From: Streptantibioticus cattleyicolor NRRL 8057 = DSM 46488
GTDB taxonomy: Bacteria; Actinomycetota; Actinomycetes; Streptomycetales; Streptomycetaceae
DNA: 64,000 nucleotides
Direction: 5' to 3'
NCBI RefSeq assembly: GCF_000240165.1
Contig: NC_017586.1
Location: forward strand, 1,488,001-1,552,000
The first letter of the stretch is position 1, and each line of letters starts with the position of its first letter. Under the pieces are notes generated by a model, which worked only from the letters and a program-made list of their open reading frames with translations, was not told the origin of the DNA and searched no databases. The translations under genes and the position numbers were made by a program. Shown one piece after another: positions 48,812 to 56,810 of this stretch.

Positions 48812-51460
48812 CTACGGCTCCACCACGTGGTGGGGCCGGTCGGTGGGCCGCGGTGGCGGCGGGAGGAACGGCAGGTGGGCCCCGGTGTCGCCGAGGGCCG
48901 CGCCCAGGGCGAGCAGGACGCCCGCGGTTCCGGTGCCGAGGTCGGTCGACAGGCGCATCATCTGGTGGCCGGGGAAGGCGATGTGCCCCTGGTAGGACAT
49001 CCGGTACCAGTCGAGCGCGCGGACCTGCGCGGCGAGGTCGCCGGGCGTGGCGCCCGGCGCGGTGGTGCGGTTCAGGTGGAGGACCATTCCGGCGCGGCCC
49101 TGGAAGAGGCCGGGCTGGGCGTAGAACCGGGAGCGGGCGGCGAGCAGGATGCCGTCCCGGGCGCGGGCGAACCCCTCGTCCTGACGCGCCGTCAGGTAGT
49201 CGTCGAGCACCAATCCGACACCCACGCTGCCGTCACCGAGGTACGGCATGGTGCGCCAGCCCTCGTCCACCTCCACGGCGCCGGTGTCCCGGGTGACGCA
49301 GCGGGCCAGGTCGGCGCGGAGCGCGTGGGCGGCGAGGTCGAGCAGGGCGGGGTCGCCGGTGCGTTGGTGCAGGCGGAGGAAGAGCAGGGCGGGGCCGGTG
49401 ACGCCGCGCATCAGTCCGGCGCGGCGGGCGGCGCGTTTGCCGGCCGGGACGTCGCCGGTGACCTCGGGGTCGGTGGTGATCCGGTCCGCGATGGTCTGGG
49501 CGGCCTCCATGGCCCGGGTGCGCAGTTCGGTCTCGCCGGTGGTGTGGGCCAGGTGGTCCAGGACGAGGCCGAGGCCGGCGAGTCCGCCGTGCAGATCGGA
49601 GCCGAGGCGCTGCCACTTCTCGCCGAGCACGGTCTCGGTCAGGTCGAGGGCGCGTTGCCGGTGGCCGAGGCGGTCGAGGAGGTAGGCGACGCCGGCCAGT
49701 CCGTCGTAGAGGCCGAGCGGGGTGCCGGGCGGCACCGGGTCGGTATGGCGCAGCAGCCATTCCTCGCCGTCCGGGTACCGGGGTGCCCCGCTGGCGTCGA
49801 GCGCGTAGAGCACTCCGGCGGCGCCGTACGCCAGCCCGAGGCCGCCGCCGTCGGAGAACTGGGCGATGTCGCCGGGGAAGAGCCGGTCGTCACGGCCGGG
49901 CGTGGCGGCGGCCAGGATGCCGGCCACCATGGAGTCCCGGCCGGCCGGCCACGCCTGCGGGGTGGCCGGGATCGCGGGCGCCGCCGGGGCCGGGACGAAC
50001 GCCGCGCCCTCGGCCGGACCGCGGGTGATCTCCCGTACCGCCTCGTCCAGGAAGGCGGCCGGCACCGCCGGGAACTGGCCGGCGATCACCTCCGCGAGGT
50101 GGGCCGCCTTGCCCCGGTCGACCACCAGCAAGGTGGTGATCGGCAGGAAGAGGGCGAGCCGCAGACACGCCAGGGCGTAGCGGTCGACGTCGGCGCCGGT
50201 GCGGTCCGGCGGCGCGAAGAAGCCGGGATGGGCCACCACCTGCCGGCCGCGGTCGGCGGCGGGCGCGGCGGCCTCGAAGTCCAGCAGGGCGACCGAGGAC
50301 TCGTCCGGGCCGACCATGATGTTGAACATGTGCAGGTCGTTGAAGACCAGCCCGCGGCCGTGCACCGCGGCCACCGCCTCCTCCACCGCCCGGTGGATGC
50401 GCAGCGCCCACTCGGTGTAGGCGGCCACCGCGTCCGGGTCCGGGTCGGCGGCCAGCAGCGGATGGCGTTCGGCGAAGAACGAGTTGAGGGTGCGCCCCTC
50501 CAGGAAGTCCATCACCAGGAAGCGGTGGTCGCCGAGGGTGAACCAGTCGCGTACCTCGGGGGCGACACCGAGCCCGGCGAGCCGGTCGAGGGCGGCCTTC
50601 TCCCGTTCCAGCCGGGTGACCGCGTCGGCGCCGTCGGCGGCGAGCCCGGCGTACGGGCGGCCCTCCTTGAGCACCACCTTGCGGCCGTCGCGGGTGTCGG
50701 TGCCCTGGTAGACGCCGCCGCCGTTGGAGAAGTGGAGCGCCTTCTCGATGCGGTACGGCAGGTCGCCCACGGTGGTGGCGTTGCGGGCGGCGAGCTGCGG
50801 GGCGAGGAAGTCGGGCAGGGTGACCCACGGCGGGGTGCGGAACGCCGGGTCGCGCGGGTCGGGCACCAGCCGGCCCTGGTCGTCCTCGATGGCGGGCACC
50901 AGCTTGCCGCGCTCGTTCACGCAGAAGCGGCGGGCGAAGGCGCCGTACCGCACGTACAGCGGGCCGTCCATCCAGCGCAGGTCGGTGAGGATGTAGGGGC
51001 CGGGCTGCCCGTCGAGCAGAGCGCCCAGTTCCCGCAGCACGGTGTGGAGTTGCTCCTCGTCGCGCGGGTAGACGGTGACGAACTTGCCGCTGCCGTCGCG
51101 TCCGGCGTACTTGTTGTTGCGCAGGTGCAGCAGGTGCGGCGCGGGAACGAACTTGAACGGCAGCGCCCTGGGCACGCAGTAGTCCCACACCTGGGCGGCG
51201 ACCTTGTCGGCGTTCTCCCGGGTGGCCGAGACGTGGATCTTCCAGCCTTGCAGCGGTTGTCCCGGCAGCGGGTTGCCTTCGGCGTCCACCGGGTTGAGGT
51301 GGAGCCAGTCGCCGCTGCGGGCGGAGCGCCATCCGGCGGGGACCTCACGCCGTGCGGTGTCGAACTCCTGGGTCTCGCCGCCGCCCAGGCCGGCGATGCG
51401 GTCGGGCGTCTCGTAGAAGTGCCGGTCGGCGAGGCTGTAGACCTCGTACCGCTGATCCAT
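48812..51460 (-). CDS. ramC: Class III lanthionine synthetase (RamC/AmfT)
   Basis: An 882-aa LanKC. Residues 1-230 form the lyase-like part. A Ser/Thr kinase domain (about 240-480) has VYQGTDTRDGRKVVLKEGRPY, NDLHMFNIMV and VALLDFEAA. The C-terminal cyclase-like toroid (530-882) has DLHGGLAGLGLVL, LFQGRAGMVLHL and GTGTAGVLLAL but lacks the zinc-binding Cys-Cys-His of class I/II/IV cyclases, as in RamC. GAGGGGGA precedes ATG 51460. It phosphorylates Ser residues of RamS, eliminates phosphate and forms the rings. Confidence 0.95.
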   Translation of the reverse strand: MDQRYEVYSLADRHFYETPDRIAGLGGGETQEFDTARREVPAGWRSARSGDWLHLNPVDAEGNPLPGQPLQGWKIHVSATRENADKVAAQVWDYCVPRALPFKFVPAPHLLHLRNNKYAGRDGSGKFVTVYPRDEEQLHTVLRELGALLDGQPGPYILTDLRWMDGPLYVRYGAFARRFCVNERGKLVPAIEDDQGRLVPDPRDPAFRTPPWVTLPDFLAPQLAARNATTVGDLPYRIEKALHFSNGGGVYQGTDTRDGRKVVLKEGRPYAGLAADGADAVTRLEREKAALDRLAGLGVAPEVRDWFTLGDHRFLVMDFLEGRTLNSFFAERHPLLAADPDPDAVAAYTEWALRIHRAVEEAVAAVHGRGLVFNDLHMFNIMVGPDESSVALLDFEAAAPAADRGRQVVAHPGFFAPPDRTGADVDRYALACLRLALFLPITTLLVVDRGKAAHLAEVIAGQFPAVPAAFLDEAVREITRGPAEGAAFVPAPAAPAIPATPQAWPAGRDSMVAGILAAATPGRDDRLFPGDIAQFSDGGGLGLAYGAAGVLYALDASGAPRYPDGEEWLLRHTDPVPPGTPLGLYDGLAGVAYLLDRLGHRQRALDLTETVLGEKWQRLGSDLHGGLAGLGLVLDHLAHTTGETELRTRAMEAAQTIADRITTDPEVTGDVPAGKRAARRAGLMRGVTGPALLFLRLHQRTGDPALLDLAAHALRADLARCVTRDTGAVEVDEGWRTMPYLGDGSVGVGLVLDDYLTARQDEGFARARDGILLAARSRFYAQPGLFQGRAGMVLHLNRTTAPGATPGDLAAQVRALDWYRMSYQGHIAFPGHQMMRLSTDLGTGTAGVLLALGAALGDTGAHLPFLPPPPRPTDRPHHVVEP

Positions 51461-51518
51461 CGGATGTCCCCCTCGGCAGCGCGTGGCTCAGAGATTTCCA
51501 CGCGGCCCCCGAGGGGGA

Positions 51519-51532
51519 ACAGTCATGACTGT
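51519..51532. promoter_or_regulatory. Perfect palindrome ACAGTCATGACTGT upstream of ramC
   Basis: A 14-bp perfect palindrome 59-72 bp before the ramC start, where the operon promoter must lie. Possible operator for the ram operon; RamR itself is reported to bind direct-repeat-like sites, so another regulator is possible. Confidence 0.45.
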
Positions 51533-51721
51533 CACGATGCGGCCGTGACGAACGCACGAGTTCGGCCGAGGGCACGGTTCCGTACCGACGGAGCGTCAGA
51601 GGCCGGGCCCGCCAGGCCCGTCCACAGCACGAACCCCCACCCGCTCCGGCCGCACGACAGCGCGCCCACCGCCACCACGGGCGGCTTCGCCGCACCCCGC
51701 CCCGCACCGAAGCCGACCCGT

Positions 51722-51867
51722 CCGCCGACGGCCCCGGCACGCCGGTGGCCCCACCGGCGGAGCCGACCCGCCCGACGCCGGAGGCGGCCCGCAGCACGAG
51801 GTGCCCAACCACCACAGCACCGCCCGCCGACGGCCCCGGCACGCCGGTGGCCCCACCGGCGGAGCCG
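51722..51867. repeat. 44-bp exact direct repeat
   Basis: The 44 bp at 51722-51765 recur at 51824-51867 without mismatch, separated by 58 bp. Each copy contains CCGGTGGCCCCACCGG, able to form a hairpin. They lie in the 455-bp noncoding stretch between ramC and the ferredoxin remnant, which has no other recognisable gene. Confidence 0.8.
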
Positions 51868-51915
51868 CCCCGCCCCACGGCACGGCCGCCACGGCCCCGG
51901 GCGGGGCGGCTCCCG

Positions 51916-52153
51916 CTACTCCTCCGGAGGGAAAACCGGCTCGCCCGTCTCCGCCCGGGTGAGCCGGATCGCTTCCACCGGGCAGTGTTCGGCGGCGGTC
52001 AGGACGTCGGGGGCGGGGTCGGTGTGGGGGGGTCAGGGGGTGGGAGCGGCGGGTGGGGTCGAGGGCGAAGACGTGGGGGGCGTGGCCGGCGCACATGCCG
52101 GAGCCGACGCAGACGGCGGTGTCGACCTCGACCCGCCAGCGTCCGGCGGTCAC
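51916..52153 (-). pseudogene. Frameshifted 3Fe-4S/4Fe-4S ferredoxin
   Basis: GTG 52153 overlaps the aldehyde dehydrogenase stop (GTGA) and opens a typical P450-type ferredoxin: WRVEVDTAVCVGSGMCAGHA, then HVFALDP. The rest, LTAAEHCPVEAIRL and the end PVFPPEE, lies in the +1 frame. The frames are separated at a run of seven C (52032-52026); removing one C restores a complete ferredoxin of about 78 residues. It is a recent 1-bp frameshift or a sequencing error. It would pass electrons to a P450 or similar oxygenase. Confidence 0.75.
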
Positions 52154-53616
52154 GCGGCGCCCTCCCCGGCCGGCAGGTGGATCATCTTGTGCTCCAGGTA
52201 TTCGGCGAACCCCTCGGGGCCGAACTCCCGTCCCAGGCCGGAGTTCTTGAAGCCGCCGAAGGGGCCGAGCATGTCGAGGCTGAAGGTGTTCACCGAGTAG
52301 GTGCCGGTACGGATCCGGCGGGCGATCTCGACGCCGCGTTCCACGTCGGCGGTCCACACGCTGCCGGAGAGCCCGTAGTCGGAGTCGTCGGCGATGCGGA
52401 CCGCCTCCTCCTCGTCCTCGTAGGGCACCAGGCAGACGACCGGGCCGAAGATCTCCTCGCGGGCGACGCGCATGGTGTTGGCCACGTCGCCGAAGAGGGT
52501 CGGCTCGACGTACCAGCCCTTGGGCAGGCCGGCCGGGCGTCCGCCGCCGGTCAGGACGGTGGCGCCCTCGCGTCGGCCGAGTTCGACGTAGTCGAGGGAG
52601 CGCCGCTGCTGGCGGCGGGCGACCAGCGGGCCGACCTGGGTGGCCGGGTCCAGCGGGTCGCCGACCACCAGCGCGCGGGCGGCGGCCGTGAGGCGGTCGG
52701 CGATCTCGGCGTAGTGGCGGCGCGGCGCGAGGATGCGGGTCTGCGCGACGCACGCCTGGCCGTTGTTCATCCAGGCGTTGGGGACGATGCCGGCCACCGC
52801 GGCGTCCAGGTCGGCGTCGGGGAGGACGATCGCGGCGGACTTGCCGCCGAGTTCCAGCGTGACCCGGGTCAGGTTGCGGGCGGCGACCTCCATGACGCGT
52901 TTGCCGGTGGCGACCGAGCCGGTGAAGGAGACCTTGTCGACGCCGGGGTGGCCGACCAGGTACTCGCTGGTCTCCCGCCCGGCCGGCAGCACCGAGAGCA
53001 CCCCGGGCGGCAGCCCGGCCTCGGCGGCGATCCCGGCCAGCAGATACGCGTCGAGCGGGGTCTCCGGGGAGGGCTTGAGGATCACCGGACAGCCGGCCAG
53101 CAGCGCGGGCGCGAGCTTGGCGGCGGCCACGAACTGCGGGACGTTCCACGGCACCACCGCGGCCACCACGCCCACCGGCTCCCGGCGCACCAGCAGCGGC
53201 CCGAGCACCCCGGCCCTCGGTTCCTCGGCCACGAAGTCGCGGGCCACGGTGAGCGCCGCGTCCCACACCAGCACCGCGCCGAGCGCCTGCGCGAAGACCC
53301 CCCAGCCGTACGGGGAGCCGTTCTCCGTGCTGATCAGCCGGGCGACCTCCTCGTGGCGCGCGGCGAGGGCGTCCTTGATCCGGGTCACCACCGCGATCCG
53401 CTCGCCGATCGGGGTACGCGGCCAGGGCCCGTGGTCGAACGCCTCGCGGGCGGCGGCCACCGCCCGGTCGACGTCGGCCGGGCAGGCCGCGGGGACCCGT
53501 CCGACGGCCTCCTCGGTGTGCGGCGAGATCACCTCGATCACCTCGCCGCCCGCGGGGTCGGTCAGCTCCCCGCCGATGTAGAGCTGCTTGTACTCCATGA
53601 CGGCCGCTTCGGTCAT
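52150..53616 (-). CDS. NAD-dependent aldehyde dehydrogenase
   Basis: A 488-aa enzyme with VVPWNVPQFVAAAKLAPALLAG, the cofactor motif VSFTGSVATGKRVME, the general-base Glu in VTLELGGKSAAIVL, the catalytic Cys in NNGQACVAQTRIL and the C-terminal EEIFGPVVCLVPYEDEEEA and FGGFKNSGLGRE. Length is standard. It is coupled to a ferredoxin gene downstream and divergent from a metallo-beta-lactamase gene; the shared upstream region holds two dyads. The pairing suggests an oxidative degradation pathway. Confidence 0.93.
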   Translation of the reverse strand: MTEAAVMEYKQLYIGGELTDPAGGEVIEVISPHTEEAVGRVPAACPADVDRAVAAAREAFDHGPWPRTPIGERIAVVTRIKDALAARHEEVARLISTENGSPYGWGVFAQALGAVLVWDAALTVARDFVAEEPRAGVLGPLLVRREPVGVVAAVVPWNVPQFVAAAKLAPALLAGCPVILKPSPETPLDAYLLAGIAAEAGLPPGVLSVLPAGRETSEYLVGHPGVDKVSFTGSVATGKRVMEVAARNLTRVTLELGGKSAAIVLPDADLDAAVAGIVPNAWMNNGQACVAQTRILAPRRHYAEIADRLTAAARALVVGDPLDPATQVGPLVARRQQRRSLDYVELGRREGATVLTGGGRPAGLPKGWYVEPTLFGDVANTMRVAREEIFGPVVCLVPYEDEEEAVRIADDSDYGLSGSVWTADVERGVEIARRIRTGTYSVNTFSLDMLGPFGGFKNSGLGREFGPEGFAEYLEHKMIHLPAGEGAA

Positions 53617-53640
53617 CGCCCCTCCGCCTCACCAAAGTTT

Positions 53641-53670
53641 CTGACGACTAGTCAGAACTGTTACCAGTTC
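53641..53670. promoter_or_regulatory. Two adjacent dyads in a divergent promoter
   Basis: CTGACGACTAGTCAG (53641-53655) has perfect CTGAC/GTCAG arms. It is directly followed by GAACTG-TTAC-CAGTTC (53655-53670), a perfect 6-bp inverted repeat. A TATAGT -10-like box is at 53675-53680. This is likely the operator region for both the ALDH operon and the MBL gene. Confidence 0.6.
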
Positions 53671-53729
53671 CGGTTATAGTGGGCAATGCGCGGGGCCCGC
53701 CCCCGGCCGGGCGCGAAGGGGGACCGCCG

Positions 53730-54785
53730 ATGCCACCGCCGACGAACGGCAGCCCCGGCCCCGTCCCGCCCCCGCCCGGCGTCGTCGACCACCACGGCGG
53801 GGTGTGGAGCCTGCCGGTCCCCATCCCGGACAACCCGCTCGGCCACACCCTGGTGCACGTGGTGGCCACCGACCGCGGCCCGGTGCTGGTGGACACCGGC
53901 TGGGACGACCCGGCCTCCTGGGACGCGCTCACCGAGGGACTGCGGGCCTGCGGCACCCGCGTCGAGGACGTGTACGGGGTGCTGGTCACCCATCACCACC
54001 CCGACCACCACGGACTGTCGGCCCGGGTCCGGGATGCCTCCGGGGCGTGGATCGCCATGCACCCGGCCGACATCGAGGTGATCCGGCGTTCCCGGGCCAC
54101 CGGGCCGAACCGGTGGCTGGAGTACGTGATCGCCCGGCTGGCCGCCGCCGGGGCCCCCGAAGCGCACCTGGCCCCGCTGCGTACCGCCCTCGCCGCCGGC
54201 ACCTCCCGCGGCCCCGCCGCCGCCCGCGCCGCGCTCCCGGACCGCGAGCTGACCCCGGGCGAACTCGCCGACCTGCCCGGCCGCCGACTGCGGGTGGTCT
54301 GGACCCCCGGCCACACCCCCGGCCACGTCTGCCTCCACCTGGAGGAGGGCCGCCGGCTCTTCTCCGGCGACCACCTGCTGCCGGGGATCACCCCGCACAT
54401 CGGGCTCTACGAAGACGACGACGGCCCCGAGCAGGATCCGCTGGGCGACTACCTCGCCTCGCTGGACACGGTGGCCGCCCTCGACCCGGCCGAGGTGCTC
54501 CCGGCCCACCAGTACGCGTTCCGCGACGCCCCGGCCCGGGTGCGGGCGATCCGGCGCCACCACGCCGCCCGGCTCGCCGGGGTACGGACGCTGCTCACCC
54601 CGGCCCCGCTGACCTGCTGGCAGCTGGCCGCCGCCATGGAGTGGAACCGGCCCTGGGAGAAGATCCCGTCCGGCTCCCGGACCATCGCCGTCTTCGAGGC
54701 CGCCGCCCATCTGCGACGACTGGTCAGGTCGGGGCTGGCGGCCCCCGTGCCCGGCACCGACCCGGTGGCCTACCGCGCCGTGTGA
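53730..54785 (+). CDS. MBL-fold metallohydrolase
   Basis: A 351-aa protein. ATG 53730 is preceded by GGGGGA. It carries the metal motif VLVTHHHPDHHGLS (HxHxDH), further His ligands in TPGHTPGHVCLH and the Asp in FSGDHLLPGITPH, and ends with a winged-helix-like segment LTCWQLAAAMEW typical of the glyoxalase II/LACTB2-like group. It is divergent from the aldehyde dehydrogenase gene. A thioester or lactone hydrolase role is plausible but not shown. Confidence 0.9.
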   Translation: MPPPTNGSPGPVPPPPGVVDHHGGVWSLPVPIPDNPLGHTLVHVVATDRGPVLVDTGWDDPASWDALTEGLRACGTRVEDVYGVLVTHHHPDHHGLSARVRDASGAWIAMHPADIEVIRRSRATGPNRWLEYVIARLAAAGAPEAHLAPLRTALAAGTSRGPAAARAALPDRELTPGELADLPGRRLRVVWTPGHTPGHVCLHLEEGRRLFSGDHLLPGITPHIGLYEDDDGPEQDPLGDYLASLDTVAALDPAEVLPAHQYAFRDAPARVRAIRRHHAARLAGVRTLLTPAPLTCWQLAAAMEWNRPWEKIPSGSRTIAVFEAAAHLRRLVRSGLAAPVPGTDPVAYRAV

Positions 54786-54794
54786 CCGGTCACA
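54781..54794. promoter_or_regulatory. Palindrome TGTGACCGGTCACA
   Basis: A perfect 14-bp palindrome covering the stop codon of the MBL gene, 130 bp before the ECF operon. It resembles a CRP half-site pair, but the centre is 4 bp instead of 6. No cobalamin riboswitch-like structure is seen in the same gap. Confidence 0.35.
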
Positions 54795-54924
54795 TCGGGG
54801 GCGCGGGACCGGGCCCGGTACGAGGGGCGCGGGCACAGCGACGACAATAGGGGGGCCGCGCACGCCGCTGCCGCCGCGCCGGCCGCCGCCGGCTTCCCGT
54901 TCGTCGAAAGGCTCCCCGCTCGCC

Positions 54925-56157
54925 ATGGCTGTCCCGTTCGCCGTGACCACCCGCCGCGTGGCCGCGGCCCTGGCCACCGCCGTACTCGGCATGGCCACGG
55001 CCGCCAACGCCACCGCCGCCCCGGGCCTGTCCGCCGCCCCGCGAAAGCCCCCCGCCGCGCTCTACGGCTCCGCCGACCCGACGTACGACGGGGTGTGGCG
55101 GCAGTCCACCGCGCTGCTCGCGCTGCACGCCGCCGGGGTGACCCCGGCCCGCGAGGCGGTGGCGTGGCTGGCCGGACAGCAGTGCGCCGACGGCGGGTTC
55201 GCCGCCTACCGGGCCGACACCGGCAAGCCGTGCGACGCCAAGACCGAGGACGTCAACTCCACCGCGCTGGCCGTGCAGGCGCTCACCGCGCTCGGCGGCC
55301 ACCAGGACACCGTGCACCGCGCCACCGGCTACCTCACCTCCATACGCCACGCCGACCACGGCTGGGGCTTCCAGCCGAAGGCGCCGACGGACGCCAACTC
55401 CACGGCCGTCGTCATCGGCGCGCTGGCCGCGGCCGGCGCCCCCGACCCGCGGGCGGTCACCGCGCTGCGCGCCTTCCAGATCGACTGCGACACCAAGGGC
55501 GCCCAGGCCGCCGACCGCGGCGCCTTCGCCTACCAGCCCGCCCCCTCCGGCGCCCTCGCCGCCAACGACAAGGCCACCGCGGACGCCGCCTTCGCCCTGC
55601 TCGGCAAGGGCTACCTGCTCACCGCCCCGGCCACCGACCGGGCGCCGAAGCCGTTCTCCTGCCCCGGCGGCCACGGTGACGCCTCCGCCGCCGCCGACGC
55701 CGCCTCGGCCTACCTCACGGACAAGCTCACCAAGGGCGGCGGCCATCTGACGGCCGCCCAGCCCGGCTCCGACCAGCGGACCCCCGACTACGGCACCACC
55801 GCCGACGCGGTGCTCGCCCTCGCCGCCGGCGGCCACCTGACGGCCGCCCGCACCACCTACGACTGGCTGGCGAAGAACGCCACCAGCTGGGCCAAGGGCA
55901 ACCCCGCCGCCCTCGGCTCGCTGGTGCTGGCGGCCGGCGCGGTCGGCTCCAGCCCGCACGACGCCCACGGCACCGACCTGGTGCGGGAGCTGACCGCCCT
56001 CGGCCCGCGCCCGGCCGCCGCCACCCCCTCCGCCGCGCCCGAGCAGGCGTCCGCCAAGTCCGGCGGCGTGCCGGTGTGGTGGTTCGTCGGCGCCGGACTG
56101 GCGGCCGGCGCCGGCATCGGCTGGGTGCTCAGCTTCCGCAACCGGAAGCGGCGGTGA
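54925..56157 (+). CDS. Secreted alpha-toroid protein with C-terminal membrane anchor
   Basis: A 410-aa protein. The signal peptide (VTTRRVAAALATAVLGMATAA) is followed by repeats such as WLAGQQCADGGFAAY, NSTALAVQALTALGG, DHGWGFQPKAPTDANSTAV and TTADAVLALAAGG, the prenyltransferase/squalene-oxidase alpha6-alpha6 repeat. An Ala/Pro linker leads to a terminal helix (VWWFVGAGLAAGAGIGWVL) and basic tail. Eukaryotic transcobalamin and intrinsic factor use the same fold. Coupled to the next gene by a GTGA overlap and part of an ECF operon, so a surface substrate-capture role is inferred. Confidence 0.8.
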   Translation: MAVPFAVTTRRVAAALATAVLGMATAANATAAPGLSAAPRKPPAALYGSADPTYDGVWRQSTALLALHAAGVTPAREAVAWLAGQQCADGGFAAYRADTGKPCDAKTEDVNSTALAVQALTALGGHQDTVHRATGYLTSIRHADHGWGFQPKAPTDANSTAVVIGALAAAGAPDPRAVTALRAFQIDCDTKGAQAADRGAFAYQPAPSGALAANDKATADAAFALLGKGYLLTAPATDRAPKPFSCPGGHGDASAAADAASAYLTDKLTKGGGHLTAAQPGSDQRTPDYGTTADAVLALAAGGHLTAARTTYDWLAKNATSWAKGNPAALGSLVLAAGAVGSSPHDAHGTDLVRELTALGPRPAAATPSAAPEQASAKSGGVPVWWFVGAGLAAGAGIGWVLSFRNRKRR

Positions 56158-56810
56158 CGGTGCGCGTACGGCACGCGGTCGCGGCGACCGCCCTGGCGAC
56201 GGCGGCCCTGCCGGTCCTGGCCGCCCCCGCGCACGCCGCCGGCTACCGCTACTGGTCGTTCTGGGAACGCGACCACGCCACCTGGCGGTTCGCGCAGAGC
56301 GGCCCGGCGACCACCACCCCGAAGGACGGCGCGGTGGAGGGGTGGCGGTTCGCCGTCACCGCCGACTCGGCGAGCGCCGCCAAGCCGCGCGGCCCGGCCG
56401 ACTTCGACACCATCTGCGCGGGCACCGCCGCCAAGGACGGCATGAAACGCGTCGCGCTGGTGCTGGACTTCGGGGTGCCCGAGGACGCCCCGGCCGGCGA
56501 CACCCCGCCGCAGGAACACACCGCCTGCGCCCGGCTGCCCGTCGACGGCACGGCCGCCGAGGCGGTGGCGACGGTGGCCAAGCCGCTGCGTTACAACTCG
56601 GCCGGCATGCTGTGCGCCATCGCCGGCTATCCGCAGACCGGCTGCGGCGAACAGGTCTCCAGCCCGGCCCCGGCGCACCCCACCGCGTCGGCGGCCCCGC
56701 CCCGCCCGGGTGGCTCCGGCGGTCCGTCGGCCGGGCTGCTCGCCGGGATCGCGGTGGTCGTGGTGGTGGGCGGCGCGGCGGTGTGGCAGGCCCGCCGCAG
56801 GCGACCGTGA
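56154..56810 (+). CDS. SCO2322-family secreted membrane-anchored protein
   Basis: A 218-aa protein from GTG 56154. A signal peptide ends near AAPAHAAG. The exported domain starts YRYWSFWERDHATWRFAQSG and includes four Cys (for example FDTICAG and MLCAIAGYPQTGCG). After a Pro/Ser/Gly linker there is a single membrane helix (LLAGIAVVVVVGGAAVW) and an Arg-rich end. This matches what is annotated in Streptomyces as SCO2322 family. With the toroid protein it probably forms the extracellular part of an ECF importer. Confidence 0.77.
   Translation: MTVRVRHAVAATALATAALPVLAAPAHAAGYRYWSFWERDHATWRFAQSGPATTTPKDGAVEGWRFAVTADSASAAKPRGPADFDTICAGTAAKDGMKRVALVLDFGVPEDAPAGDTPPQEHTACARLPVDGTAAEAVATVAKPLRYNSAGMLCAIAGYPQTGCGEQVSSPAPAHPTASAAPPRPGGSGGPSAGLLAGIAVVVVVGGAAVWQARRRRP

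Noticed and set aside
54786-54924. Cobalamin riboswitch before the ECF operon
   Set aside because: The gap is only about 140 bp and no B12-box-like or other riboswitch core could be recognised.
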